The notes below the pieces were generated by a model. The model ran no database searches. It saw only the letters and a program-made list of their open reading frames with translations, and was not told the origin of the DNA. This document shows positions 1 through 6,697 of a stretch of DNA of 8,281 nucleotides, piece after piece. Position numbers and translations under genes: made by a program. The number at the start of each line of letters is the position of its first letter. The stretch's first letter is position 1. Origin of the DNA: Pyrodictium sp. (lineage in GTDB: Archaea; Thermoproteota; Thermoprotei_A; Sulfolobales; Pyrodictiaceae); the NCBI GenBank assembly GCA_015662475.1, contig DQUB01000080.1, positions 1 through 8,281 of the forward strand, written 5' to 3'.

Positions 1-3000
1 ATGGACATTAGGAAGGTTTTAGTCATAGGGTCGGGAGCCATCAAGATAGCTGAAGCAGCTGAATTCGACTATAGTGGTAGCCAAGCCCTTAAAGCTTTGA
101 AGGAGGAGGGGATAGAAACAGTACTAGTCAACCCAAACATAGCAACTATACAAACAAGCCATAAGTTTGCCGACAAAGTGTATCTTGTACCTCTCAAGGT
201 TGAATTTCTTGAAAAGGTTATAGAGAGAGAAAGACCTGATGGAATTTTGCTAGGTTTTGGTGGTCAGACTGCACTAAGTCTTGGAATACAATTACATGAT
301 AGAGGCGTGCTTCAAAGATATGGCGTGAAAGTGCTTGGGACGCCTATTGAAGGGATACGAAAAGCGCTTTCAAGAGCGTTGTTTAGAAAGGCTATGATAG
401 AAGCCGGTTTACCAGTACCGCCTAGTAAGCCTGCTACAAGTTTAGAGGAAGCTCTTGAAAGTGCGAGAGAGATTGGATATCCAGTAATAGTTAGAGTTAG
501 CTTCAACCTTGGTGGTGGAGGCAGTTTTGTTGCATGGGACGAAAATAGTTTAAAACGCCATCTACTACGTGCTTTCGCGCAATCAGAAATTCGTGAAGTA
601 CTAGTTGAAAAATATCTACATCACTGGAAAGAGATAGAGTTTGAAGTTATACGTGATGCATATGGAAATGCTGCAGCAATAGCTTGTATGGAGAATTTAG
701 ATCCTATGGGAGTCCATACTGGAGAATCAGTTGTTGTTGCACCTTGTCAAACACTTACCGATTACGAGTATCAATTGCTGAGAACAGCATCAATAAAAGT
801 TGAAGAAGTGATAATGTTGGTAGGTGAAGGGAATGTACAACTTGCACTAAACCCTCGAAATAGCGATGAATACTACGTGATTGAGACAAATCCTCGAATG
901 TCTAGAAGTAGCGCGCTTGCAAGTAAGGCTACTGGATACCCACTAGCATACATAGCTGCAAAACTAGCACTTGGATATAAGCTGCACGAACTTCTTAACA
1001 AGGTTACTATGAGAACCTGTGCTTGTTTTGAGCCAAGTTTAGACTATGTTGTGATTAAGATACCGCGTTGGGATCTCGACAAGTTTGAAGGTGTTGAAAG
1101 GAGTATTGGTTCGGAGATGAAGAGTATTGGAGAGGTTATGGCAATTGGACGTACTCTTGCTGAAGCTCTTCAAAAGGCCATACGAATGCTCGATATAGGA
1201 GAACCAGGTCTCACTGGAGGACCAACATATAATATGAAAATTACACGTGAAAAGTTGCTTGAGAAGCTTAAAAGGAGAGAGCCTTACTGGCCTTTATGGG
1301 TCGCTAAAGCTCTAAAAGAAGGTATTTCCGTTGAAGAGATATATGAAGCTACTGGTATCGATCCTTACTTCATTCACTGGATAGAGAAGGTTGTGAAACT
1401 TACAGAGGAATTGAAGAAAGTTGATCCAAAGTCACCAAGATTTATAGAGCTACTTGCTGAAGCTAAACGTTTAGGGTTTAGCGATTATCAAATAGCCCTA
1501 ATTGTAGGCTTAAGCGAAGACTATATTAGAAAGCTTAGACTTGAACACGGCATTACAGCACGTGTGAAGCAAATAGATACATTGGCTGCAGAATGGCCTG
1601 CTAAGACAAATTATCTTTATGTAACGCATAATGCTGTTGAGCATGACATAGATTTTAAGAGTAAAAAACCAAAAGTGATTGTTATAGGTGCTGGTGTATT
1701 CAGGATAGGTGTTAGTGTGGAATTTGATTGGGCCGTCGTAAACTTTGCCGATGCAGCTAGAGAGAAGGGCTTCGAAACAATAGTCGTTAACTACAATCCA
1801 GAAACTGTGTCGACAGACTGGGATATGAATGAGAAACTATACTTTGAAGAGATAACCGTTGAACGAATACTAGACATATACGAGCTAGAAAAGCCTGTAG
1901 GCGTTGTTGCTTTTGTTGGCGGTCAAATAGCAAATAATATTGCATGGGAGCTAGAACAACGTGGTGTAGTTCTTCTAGGAACTAAGGGAAGAAGTGTTGA
2001 CATGGCCGAAAATCGTGCCAAGTTTAGCAAGTTGCTTGATAGTTTAGGAGTTAAACAGCCGCCATGGATAGAGGCTAAAAGTCTTGAAGAAGTACTTAGA
2101 TTTGCAGAAGAAGTTGGCTATCCTGTTCTCGTGAGACCAAGTTATGTGCTTAGCGGATCTGCTATGAACATTGCTTGGAACGAGCAACAATTGATAGAAT
2201 ATCTGCAACGAGCAACTAGAATATCGCCTAAGTATCCTGTTGTAGTGTCAAAGTTTATCGAGGGAGCTTTAGAATTTGAAGTTGATGCTGTAGGTGATGG
2301 AGAGACTGTCGTTGGAACAATAATCCAGCATATAGAACCTGCAGGTGTACATAGTGGCGATTCAACAATGGTAATTCCATACTATGATCTGCCAATGAAT
2401 GTAGTTGAACGTGTAAAAGAGATCGTAATGCAGCTTAACACAATACTTGAGATAAAAGGTCCGTTCAATGTACAGTTCTTGTATGATGGGCGAGACGTCT
2501 ACGTTATAGAGCTTAATCTTAGAGCTAGCCGATCTATGCCATTTGTCAGCAAGGTGACTGGGTATAATCTTATGAAAGCTGCTGCAGAAGCAGCTTTAGA
2601 GGGGAAGATAAAGAGTGTAGATAGGCCAGGCTTCTTCAACCTTCTAAAACCTAAAGGATGGTGGGGAGTTAAATCACCTCAATTCTCATGGTCTCGTTTG
2701 CGTGGAGCATATCCCTATCTAGGGCCTGAGATGAGAAGCACTGGAGAAGTTGCATCACTAGGACTTACCTTTGAAGATGCCCTGCTCAAAAGCTGGCTTA
2801 GTGTACATGGGAATAGACTACCTCAACGCAATAAGGGGTACGTTCTTATATACTCGCCCGTCGAATACGAGAAAGAATACCTTGCTGCTGCAGCCAATAT
2901 AATGTCGAGACTAGGCTACACTGTTTACACTGTTGAAGGTATGGAAGTTGGTGAAGCTCCTACCAAAAGCGTCGATGAAGTTAGGAAAGACTTAATTGAT

Positions 3001-3207
3001 GGACGTGTCGAACTGATTGCTACAACAGGATATGCTCCAGACAAGGACTATATAATACGCCGCACTGCAGTAGACCTTAACGTACCACTAGTGCTTGATG
3101 GTAGACTAGCTTACTTCCTTGCTAAAGCTATACGATGGCTTCATAGAGGCAACAGTCTCTCCATCCTCGAGCTGAAAGAATATTGGAGGATGAGGGTGCG
3201 ACCATGA
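1..3207 (+). CDS. carB: Carbamoyl-phosphate synthase large subunit
   Basis: This 1068-residue protein makes carbamoyl phosphate from bicarbonate, two ATP and ammonia supplied by the glutaminase subunit CarA, for arginine and pyrimidine synthesis in the cytoplasm. Two homologous ATP-grasp halves are visible. The first has a dinucleotide-like start (residues 10-26, ending EFDYSG), GGQTA (87-91), R165 before a Gly-rich loop, GVHTG (237-241) and metal/ATP ligands Q280, E295, N297 and R299. The second has GAGVFRIG (563-570), NPETVSTDWD (599-608), RPSYVLSGSAM (712-722), GVHSGDS (782-788) and Q825, E837, N839 and R841. Residues about 405-545 form the oligomerisation region. Residues about 945-1060 form an MGS-fold regulatory domain with a degraded effector site. 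The length equals the usual ~1070. The ATG is the first base of the window, so upstream signals and carA cannot be seen. The stop overlaps the lysX start (ATGA). The family assignment is very secure; the regulatory reading is inference. Confidence 0.97.
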   Translation: MDIRKVLVIGSGAIKIAEAAEFDYSGSQALKALKEEGIETVLVNPNIATIQTSHKFADKVYLVPLKVEFLEKVIERERPDGILLGFGGQTALSLGIQLHDRGVLQRYGVKVLGTPIEGIRKALSRALFRKAMIEAGLPVPPSKPATSLEEALESAREIGYPVIVRVSFNLGGGGSFVAWDENSLKRHLLRAFAQSEIREVLVEKYLHHWKEIEFEVIRDAYGNAAAIACMENLDPMGVHTGESVVVAPCQTLTDYEYQLLRTASIKVEEVIMLVGEGNVQLALNPRNSDEYYVIETNPRMSRSSALASKATGYPLAYIAAKLALGYKLHELLNKVTMRTCACFEPSLDYVVIKIPRWDLDKFEGVERSIGSEMKSIGEVMAIGRTLAEALQKAIRMLDIGEPGLTGGPTYNMKITREKLLEKLKRREPYWPLWVAKALKEGISVEEIYEATGIDPYFIHWIEKVVKLTEELKKVDPKSPRFIELLAEAKRLGFSDYQIALIVGLSEDYIRKLRLEHGITARVKQIDTLAAEWPAKTNYLYVTHNAVEHDIDFKSKKPKVIVIGAGVFRIGVSVEFDWAVVNFADAAREKGFETIVVNYNPETVSTDWDMNEKLYFEEITVERILDIYELEKPVGVVAFVGGQIANNIAWELEQRGVVLLGTKGRSVDMAENRAKFSKLLDSLGVKQPPWIEAKSLEEVLRFAEEVGYPVLVRPSYVLSGSAMNIAWNEQQLIEYLQRATRISPKYPVVVSKFIEGALEFEVDAVGDGETVVGTIIQHIEPAGVHSGDSTMVIPYYDLPMNVVERVKEIVMQLNTILEIKGPFNVQFLYDGRDVYVIELNLRASRSMPFVSKVTGYNLMKAAAEAALEGKIKSVDRPGFFNLLKPKGWWGVKSPQFSWSRLRGAYPYLGPEMRSTGEVASLGLTFEDALLKSWLSVHGNRLPQRNKGYVLIYSPVEYEKEYLAAAANIMSRLGYTVYTVEGMEVGEAPTKSVDEVRKDLIDGRVELIATTGYAPDKDYIIRRTAVDLNVPLVLDGRLAYFLAKAIRWLHRGNSLSILELKEYWRMRVRP
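3192..3198 (+). promoter_or_regulatory. Ribosome binding site of lysX
   Basis: GAGGGTG lies 5 bases before the ATG at 3204, inside the last codons of carB. It decides the start. An in-frame TTG at 3183 lies upstream of the motif and would add seven residues. A second ATG at 3213 is too distant from it. Confidence 0.65.
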
Positions 3208-4052
3208 CAACAATGGTACTAGCCTACGACTATACTAGGGAGGAGGAGAAGCGCATTATACGTGCAGCAAAAAACGCCGGCATCAAACTAATACTCTGCA
3301 ATCTCCTCGAATCACCACTAGATTATTCTGATAGATGGGATGTAGACGCTGCAATTATTCGACCTGTAAGCATGTTTAATGCTGTTTATGCTGCATCCTA
3401 TTTTGAGTCTATGAAGGTGCTAACGGTAAACCCGAGCTATACAATTCTATATGCTGGCGATAAAGTATTAACATACTCTCTACTTAGAAGTGCAAACATA
3501 CCAATACCACGCACAATATTGTCTTTAGGAGATGACTCGCTATATGCTGCTGCAAAAAGACTAGGATTTCCCCTTGTGGATAAACCCCCTATAGGTAGTT
3601 GGGGACGACTCGTCTCTCTAGTGGAAAATGAACACCAGCTTACAACAATAGCCGAGCACCGCGCCATGCTGCCATCAAAACAGTTTCGAGCACACATACT
3701 CCAGGAGTATATAGCCACCGCTAATGCTGATATAAGGTGTCTTATGGTTGGCGATGAAGTTATTGGATGTATTAAGCGAATAGCTCGAAGAGGTGAGTGG
3801 AGGAGTAATGTTGCTCTTGGAGCTAGAGTCGAACCCTACAAACCTGACAGTGAATTAATTGAACTAGTACATAAAGCTTTAACAGTTTTTAAAGGCATGT
3901 TTCTTTCGATAGACATTTTTGAACACAAAGAAAATGGTTATTTGGTAAACGAGGTTAATGGTGTACCTGAATTCAAAGGATTTATTCGTGCAACCGGTAT
4001 TCGAGTTGAGGAAATCTTAATAGGTAAAATTCTTGAAAAGCTTCGGAGGTGA
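3204..4052 (+). CDS. lysX: LysW-amino acid ligase, LysX/ArgX family (ATP-grasp)
   Basis: This 282-residue RimK-like ATP-grasp ligase joins the amino group of alpha-aminoadipate (LysX) or glutamate (ArgX) to the C-terminal glutamate of the carrier protein LysW. It is the first step of the protected lysine/arginine pathway. Visible signatures are NPSYTILYAGDK (76-87), KPPIGSWGR (127-135), the QEY hinge (167-169), DIR (176-178), EWRSNVALGA (198-207), and Mg-ATP ligands D237, E250 and N252 in the LVNEVN segment. The length matches the family (about 280). The start was placed at ATG 3204, which overlaps the carB stop (ATGA) and follows a ribosome binding site. The residues after the NEVN motif (GVPEFKG, 253-259) lie in the region thought to separate LysX from ArgX. 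I cannot decide the substrate from them, and the symbol is used for the family. Linkage to carB would suit an arginine role; linkage to lysM would suit lysine. Confidence 0.87.
   Translation: MTTMVLAYDYTREEEKRIIRAAKNAGIKLILCNLLESPLDYSDRWDVDAAIIRPVSMFNAVYAASYFESMKVLTVNPSYTILYAGDKVLTYSLLRSANIPIPRTILSLGDDSLYAAAKRLGFPLVDKPPIGSWGRLVSLVENEHQLTTIAEHRAMLPSKQFRAHILQEYIATANADIRCLMVGDEVIGCIKRIARRGEWRSNVALGARVEPYKPDSELIELVHKALTVFKGMFLSIDIFEHKENGYLVNEVNGVPEFKGFIRATGIRVEEILIGKILEKLRR
4045..4052 (+). promoter_or_regulatory. Ribosome binding site of lysY containing the lysX stop codon
   Basis: GGAGGTGA is a full match to the anti-Shine-Dalgarno end of 16S rRNA, 7 bases before the ATG at 4060. Its last three bases are the TGA stop of lysX. 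Terminating ribosomes therefore sit on the next initiation site, which argues for translational coupling. It also rules out the in-frame TTG at 4033, which lies upstream of the motif. Confidence 0.85.
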
Positions 4053-4059
4053 CAATCTC

Positions 4060-5121
4060 ATGCCCTCTATAGTGCGTGCATGTGTAGTAGGTGCATCAGG
4101 GTATACAGGTGGTGAAATTCTTCGCTATCTAGCTTTCCATCCAAACATTGAGGTTACGATGGCTACTTCCAGAGAGTACGTTGGACTTCCAATACATTAT
4201 GTCCATTTGAATTTAAGAGGTTTCTATAAGGGGTTAAAGTTTGAGCCTTTAGACCTCGACAAGATAGGCTCCAAATGCGATATAGTCTTTCTATCTGTTC
4301 CACATGGCGTTTCACTAGAGCTTGTTCCAAAACTTCTTGAAATGGGTCTACGCGTATTAGACCTCAGTGCAGACTATAGACTCAAAAACCCCGAAGACTA
4401 TAAGCGATGGTATAACCGAGAACATCCACACCCGGACCTACTAGCTAAAGCTGTTTATGGTTTGCCCGAGCTTCATAGAGATGAAATTCGTAATGCTAGG
4501 TTGGTCGCAGTTCCTGGGTGCAACGCTACATCGTCTATACTTGCTGCCGCACCACTTGTTAAGTATAAGCTTGTTGACCTAGACCACATAGTTATTGATG
4601 TTAAGGTTGGTAGTAGTGAAGCTGGTTCAAAAGCTTACTCGGGCAGTCACCACCCAGAACGTGAGAATGCGATAAGACCTTATGACCCTACAGGACACCG
4701 CCACGTGGCTGAAATAGAGCAAGAACTATCTTTGCTTGCAAACCGTGCTATAAGAGTTGCCTTTGTACCCCATGCCGTAAGCGCTATACGGGGATCACTT
4801 GCAACGGTGCATGCATGGCTTAACGAAGGTGTGGACGAAAAAGCAGTTGTTAGAGCTTTTACAACTTTCTATGCTAAAGAACCTTTCGTTAGAATAGTGC
4901 GTAGTGGTTTGCTAAAATATCCAGATCCCAAGTATGTCATTGGAAGCAATTTTGCTGATGTAAGTTTCGCTGTAGATAATCGTGTGAATAGAGTTGCCAC
5001 ATTTGCCGCCATAGATAATCTAGGGAAAGGTTCTGCCGGACAAGCTGTCCAAGACATGAACATTATGCTAGGCTTCGAAGAAACGTTAGGTCTGCTAATA
5101 CCACCATTAAAACCTGCTTAA
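4060..5121 (+). CDS. lysY: [LysW]-aminoadipyl/glutamyl phosphate reductase (ArgC family)
   Basis: This 353-residue NADPH-dependent reductase converts the carrier-bound acyl phosphate made by LysZ into a semialdehyde, the third step of the LysW pathway. The N-terminal Rossmann motif is GASGYTGGE (11-19). SVPHG (79-83) and DLSADYR (101-107) are typical of ArgC/LysY. The catalytic cysteine is C154 in VPGCNATSS. H215 in GHRHVAEI (212-219) is the likely general base. FVPHAVSAIRGSL follows at about 239-251, and the GSAGQAVQ...N near the C-terminus is characteristic. The length fits the family (about 345-355). The ATG at 4060 was chosen because of the perfect ribosome binding site. The flanking lysX and lysZ mark this as LysY rather than a stand-alone ArgC, although in Sulfolobus the same enzyme serves both lysine and arginine. 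Sixteen bases separate it from lysZ. Confidence 0.92.
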   Translation: MPSIVRACVVGASGYTGGEILRYLAFHPNIEVTMATSREYVGLPIHYVHLNLRGFYKGLKFEPLDLDKIGSKCDIVFLSVPHGVSLELVPKLLEMGLRVLDLSADYRLKNPEDYKRWYNREHPHPDLLAKAVYGLPELHRDEIRNARLVAVPGCNATSSILAAAPLVKYKLVDLDHIVIDVKVGSSEAGSKAYSGSHHPERENAIRPYDPTGHRHVAEIEQELSLLANRAIRVAFVPHAVSAIRGSLATVHAWLNEGVDEKAVVRAFTTFYAKEPFVRIVRSGLLKYPDPKYVIGSNFADVSFAVDNRVNRVATFAAIDNLGKGSAGQAVQDMNIMLGFEETLGLLIPPLKPA

Positions 5122-5124
5122 GTA

Positions 5125-5130
5125 GGGTGA
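5125..5130 (+). promoter_or_regulatory. Ribosome binding site supporting the TTG start of lysZ
   Basis: GGGTGA ends 7 bases before the TTG at 5138, the same spacing as at lysY. No ATG or GTG start in frame lies between it and the conserved KAGG motif at residues 6-9. The TTG is therefore very probably the true start. Confidence 0.75.
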
Positions 5131-5137
5131 GTTTCCA

Positions 5138-5953
5138 TTGCGACTTGTAGTCAAAGCTGGTGGTAGAGTTTTAGAACAAAACCTTGATGCCATCTTAGAG
5201 GACATTGCCAAGCTTGCGAGAAATCACGAAATAGTTTTCGTGCATGGAGGAGGAGACATTGTAACAAAATATTCAAAGGCTATGGGGGTTGAACCAAAGT
5301 TCGTGGTATCACCAAGTGGCATAAGAAGTCGTTATACCGATGAACGGGAAATCGAGATTTACACAATGGTTATGGCAGGTTTACTAAATAAACGTATAGT
5401 TGCTAAACTGCAGCGTATGGGTGTGAAAAGTGTTGGGTTCTCAGGGGTTGATGGAGCCATCCTACTAGCCAAACGTAAGAAACACATAATAGTTGTCGAT
5501 GAGAGAGGGAGAAAACGTCTTATCCCAGGAGGCTACACAGGCAAGATCGTTGAAGTAAATAATGAATTGATAGATTTGCTTCTCAAGAAGGGCTTTACCG
5601 TTGTAATATCACCATTAGCTTTAGGCGAAGAAGGAGAACTATTGAATGTTGATGGAGATCATGTTGCATCCAAAGTAGCAATAACATTAAAAGCTGACAT
5701 TCTAATCTTCTTGACAGATGTTGAGGGAGTATTTATTGACGGAAGGTTAGTTGAAGAAATAGTTGTTGGCAACTCTAGAGAACTAGAACTATTGTCTAAA
5801 ATTGGTGTGGGGATGAATCGTAAGGTTATGCATGCTATAGAAGCTGTAAGGAGTGGAGTAGGTCAGGCTATTATAGGTCTAGGCTTAGGGTCTAACCCGA
5901 TAAAGAGGATCTTAGAAGGATCTGTTAAAGCAACACGTATTGTAAGAGGTTAA
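5138..5953 (+). CDS. lysZ: [LysW]-aminoadipate/glutamate kinase (ArgB family)
   Basis: This 271-residue amino acid kinase phosphorylates the side-chain carboxylate of the LysW-bound amino acid, the second step of the pathway. It provides the substrate of the adjacent LysY. Motifs run in family order: VVKAGG (4-9, with ATP-binding K6), VHGGGD (35-40), the RYTDE segment (65-69) seen in LysZ, GGYTGKI (131-137), NVDGDHVASKVA (170-181, with D174 aligning to the catalytic Asp of acetylglutamate kinase), FLTDVEGVF (191-199) and GMNRKV (225-230, with K229 aligning to the transition-state Lys). The RYTDE and GGYTGKI forms and the lysY neighbour favour LysZ over true ArgB. Dual lysine/arginine use is possible, as in Sulfolobus. 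It starts at TTG and ends 4 bases before lysM. Confidence 0.93.
   Translation: MRLVVKAGGRVLEQNLDAILEDIAKLARNHEIVFVHGGGDIVTKYSKAMGVEPKFVVSPSGIRSRYTDEREIEIYTMVMAGLLNKRIVAKLQRMGVKSVGFSGVDGAILLAKRKKHIIVVDERGRKRLIPGGYTGKIVEVNNELIDLLLKKGFTVVISPLALGEEGELLNVDGDHVASKVAITLKADILIFLTDVEGVFIDGRLVEEIVVGNSRELELLSKIGVGMNRKVMHAIEAVRSGVGQAIIGLGLGSNPIKRILEGSVKATRIVRG
5946..5952 (+). promoter_or_regulatory. Ribosome binding site of lysM
   Basis: GAGGTTA, one mismatch from GAGGTGA, overlaps the last codons and stop of lysZ and lies 5 bases before the lysM ATG at 5958. Confidence 0.55.
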
Positions 5954-5957
5954 AATC

Positions 5958-6395
5958 ATGTCAAGGGAAAACATTCGTTTAGATGAAAAGGATCTCAAAA
6001 TAATTGAAATACTTAGGGAAAATGCTAGAGCTAGCTACTCTGAGATAGCAAGAGAAGTTGGGCTAAGCGAAAGCGCTGTCAGGAAACGTATTGCCTCGTT
6101 GATAAAAAGGGGAATTATACGAAGATTTACAATAGACTATGAGATCGGCAATGAGATAAGAGCTGCTGTACTTATAAAGGTTAAACCACCTACACCAGTC
6201 CCAGAAGTATCTAAAAAGATAATTAAAGGTGTCAAAGGAGTTGAAAGGTTATATGAAGTTGCAGGAAACTACGATATTCTTGCAATTTTGAGAGGGACCT
6301 CGATAAAGGACATAAATGAGAGTATAGATAGTATTCGTGGGATTGAGGGAGTAGCAGACACGAATACGCTAATCATACTTAGAGCTTGGCCCTAG
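5958..6395 (+). CDS. lysM: Lrp/AsnC-family transcription regulator, LysM-like
   Basis: This 145-residue DNA-binding regulator has a winged helix-turn-helix at residues 8-57. The recognition part is SYSEIAREVGLSESAVRKR (26-44). A RAM ligand-binding domain follows at about 66-143, with the conserved YEVAGNYDILAILRG segment (99-113). In Sulfolobus solfataricus, LysM is encoded beside lysY and lysZ, responds to lysine and controls the lysW-lysX genes. The same gene order and the PTPVPEVSKKI segment (78-88) support the same assignment here. It probably senses lysine or a related amino acid and acts on the upstream operon promoter or on a separate lysW promoter, neither of which is in the window. 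Octameric assembly is usual for the family. A different amino acid ligand cannot be excluded. Confidence 0.87.
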   Translation: MSRENIRLDEKDLKIIEILRENARASYSEIAREVGLSESAVRKRIASLIKRGIIRRFTIDYEIGNEIRAAVLIKVKPPTPVPEVSKKIIKGVKGVERLYEVAGNYDILAILRGTSIKDINESIDSIRGIEGVADTNTLIILRAWP

Positions 6396-6400
6396 AGTGA
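6395..6400 (+). promoter_or_regulatory. Ribosome binding site of gatC
   Basis: GAGTGA begins on the last base of the lysM stop. It is 4 bases from the ATG at 6405 and 7 bases from a GTG at 6408. Either codon could start gatC, a difference of one residue. Confidence 0.45.
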
Positions 6401-6404
6401 TAGT

Positions 6405-6692
6405 ATGGTGACAGATGAGCTCATTAGCCATTTAATGTGGCTTGCTAGATTAGAGTTAACTGACGAGGAAAAGAAGCGTATTGCTGTAGACCTACGCAAC
6501 ATTGTTGAGTTTATAAACAAGCTTTTTGAAGTAAAAGTTGAAGGTGTAGAACCTCTCTATCACCCACTGGATAAGGAAGGCCTACTCAGAGACGATATAC
6601 CCAAAGAACATCTCAGACAGGAAGAAGTACTCGTAAATGTAGCTGCTTCTGAAAACGGGTATGTCAAAGCTCCAAGAACTGTTGAAGAATAA
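6405..6692 (+). CDS. gatC: Asp-tRNA(Asn)/Glu-tRNA(Gln) amidotransferase subunit C
   Basis: This 95-residue protein is the small structural subunit of the GatCAB amidotransferase. It wraps around GatA and links it to GatB, so that misacylated Asp-tRNA(Asn) or Glu-tRNA(Gln) can be amidated with glutamine as ammonia donor. Family features are the N-terminal LARLELTDEE (14-23), a helical FINKLFEV segment (37-44), the central EGVEPLYHP (47-55), LLRDDIP (60-66) and the closing NGYVKAPRTVEE (84-95). Size is normal. It is the last gene of the operon, 9 bases after lysM. gatA and gatB are not beside it, so the complex must be encoded elsewhere. Archaea generally make Gln-tRNA with GatDE, so Asn-tRNA formation is the more likely use. 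That is inferred from the lineage, not seen in the sequence. Confidence 0.92.
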   Translation: MVTDELISHLMWLARLELTDEEKKRIAVDLRNIVEFINKLFEVKVEGVEPLYHPLDKEGLLRDDIPKEHLRQEEVLVNVAASENGYVKAPRTVEE

Positions 6693-6697
6693 CTGTT
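6677..6697 (+). repeat. Paired AACTGTT motif around the gatC stop codon, possible hairpin
   Basis: AACTGTT occurs at 6677-6683 and 6691-6697, separated by 7 bases. The two copies can pair as a 7-base stem with one central T-T mismatch, on either strand. It spans the gatC stop and the 5-base gap to the convergent gene, so a two-way 3'-end signal is conceivable. The stem is short and AT-rich, and this is weakly supported. Confidence 0.3.

Noticed and set aside
312..506. Minus-strand open frame of 64 codons
   Set aside because: It lies fully inside carB, shows no family features and has no promoter or ribosome binding site; it is a shadow of the coding strand.
3183..3203. TTG at 3183 as an upstream start for lysX
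   Set aside because: The GAGGGTG ribosome binding site lies downstream of it and serves ATG 3204; the extra residues match nothing in the family.
3437..3718. Minus-strand open frame of 93 codons
   Set aside because: It lies inside lysX, has Ser/Arg-rich low-quality composition and no recognisable domain; it is antisense to a well-supported gene.
4033..4059. TTG at 4033 as an upstream start for lysY
   Set aside because: It precedes the perfect GGAGGTGA motif, which clearly serves ATG 4060, and the Rossmann motif then falls at the usual distance from the N-terminus.
4869..5063. Minus-strand open frame of 64 codons
   Set aside because: It lies inside the conserved C-terminal part of lysY and has no independent support.
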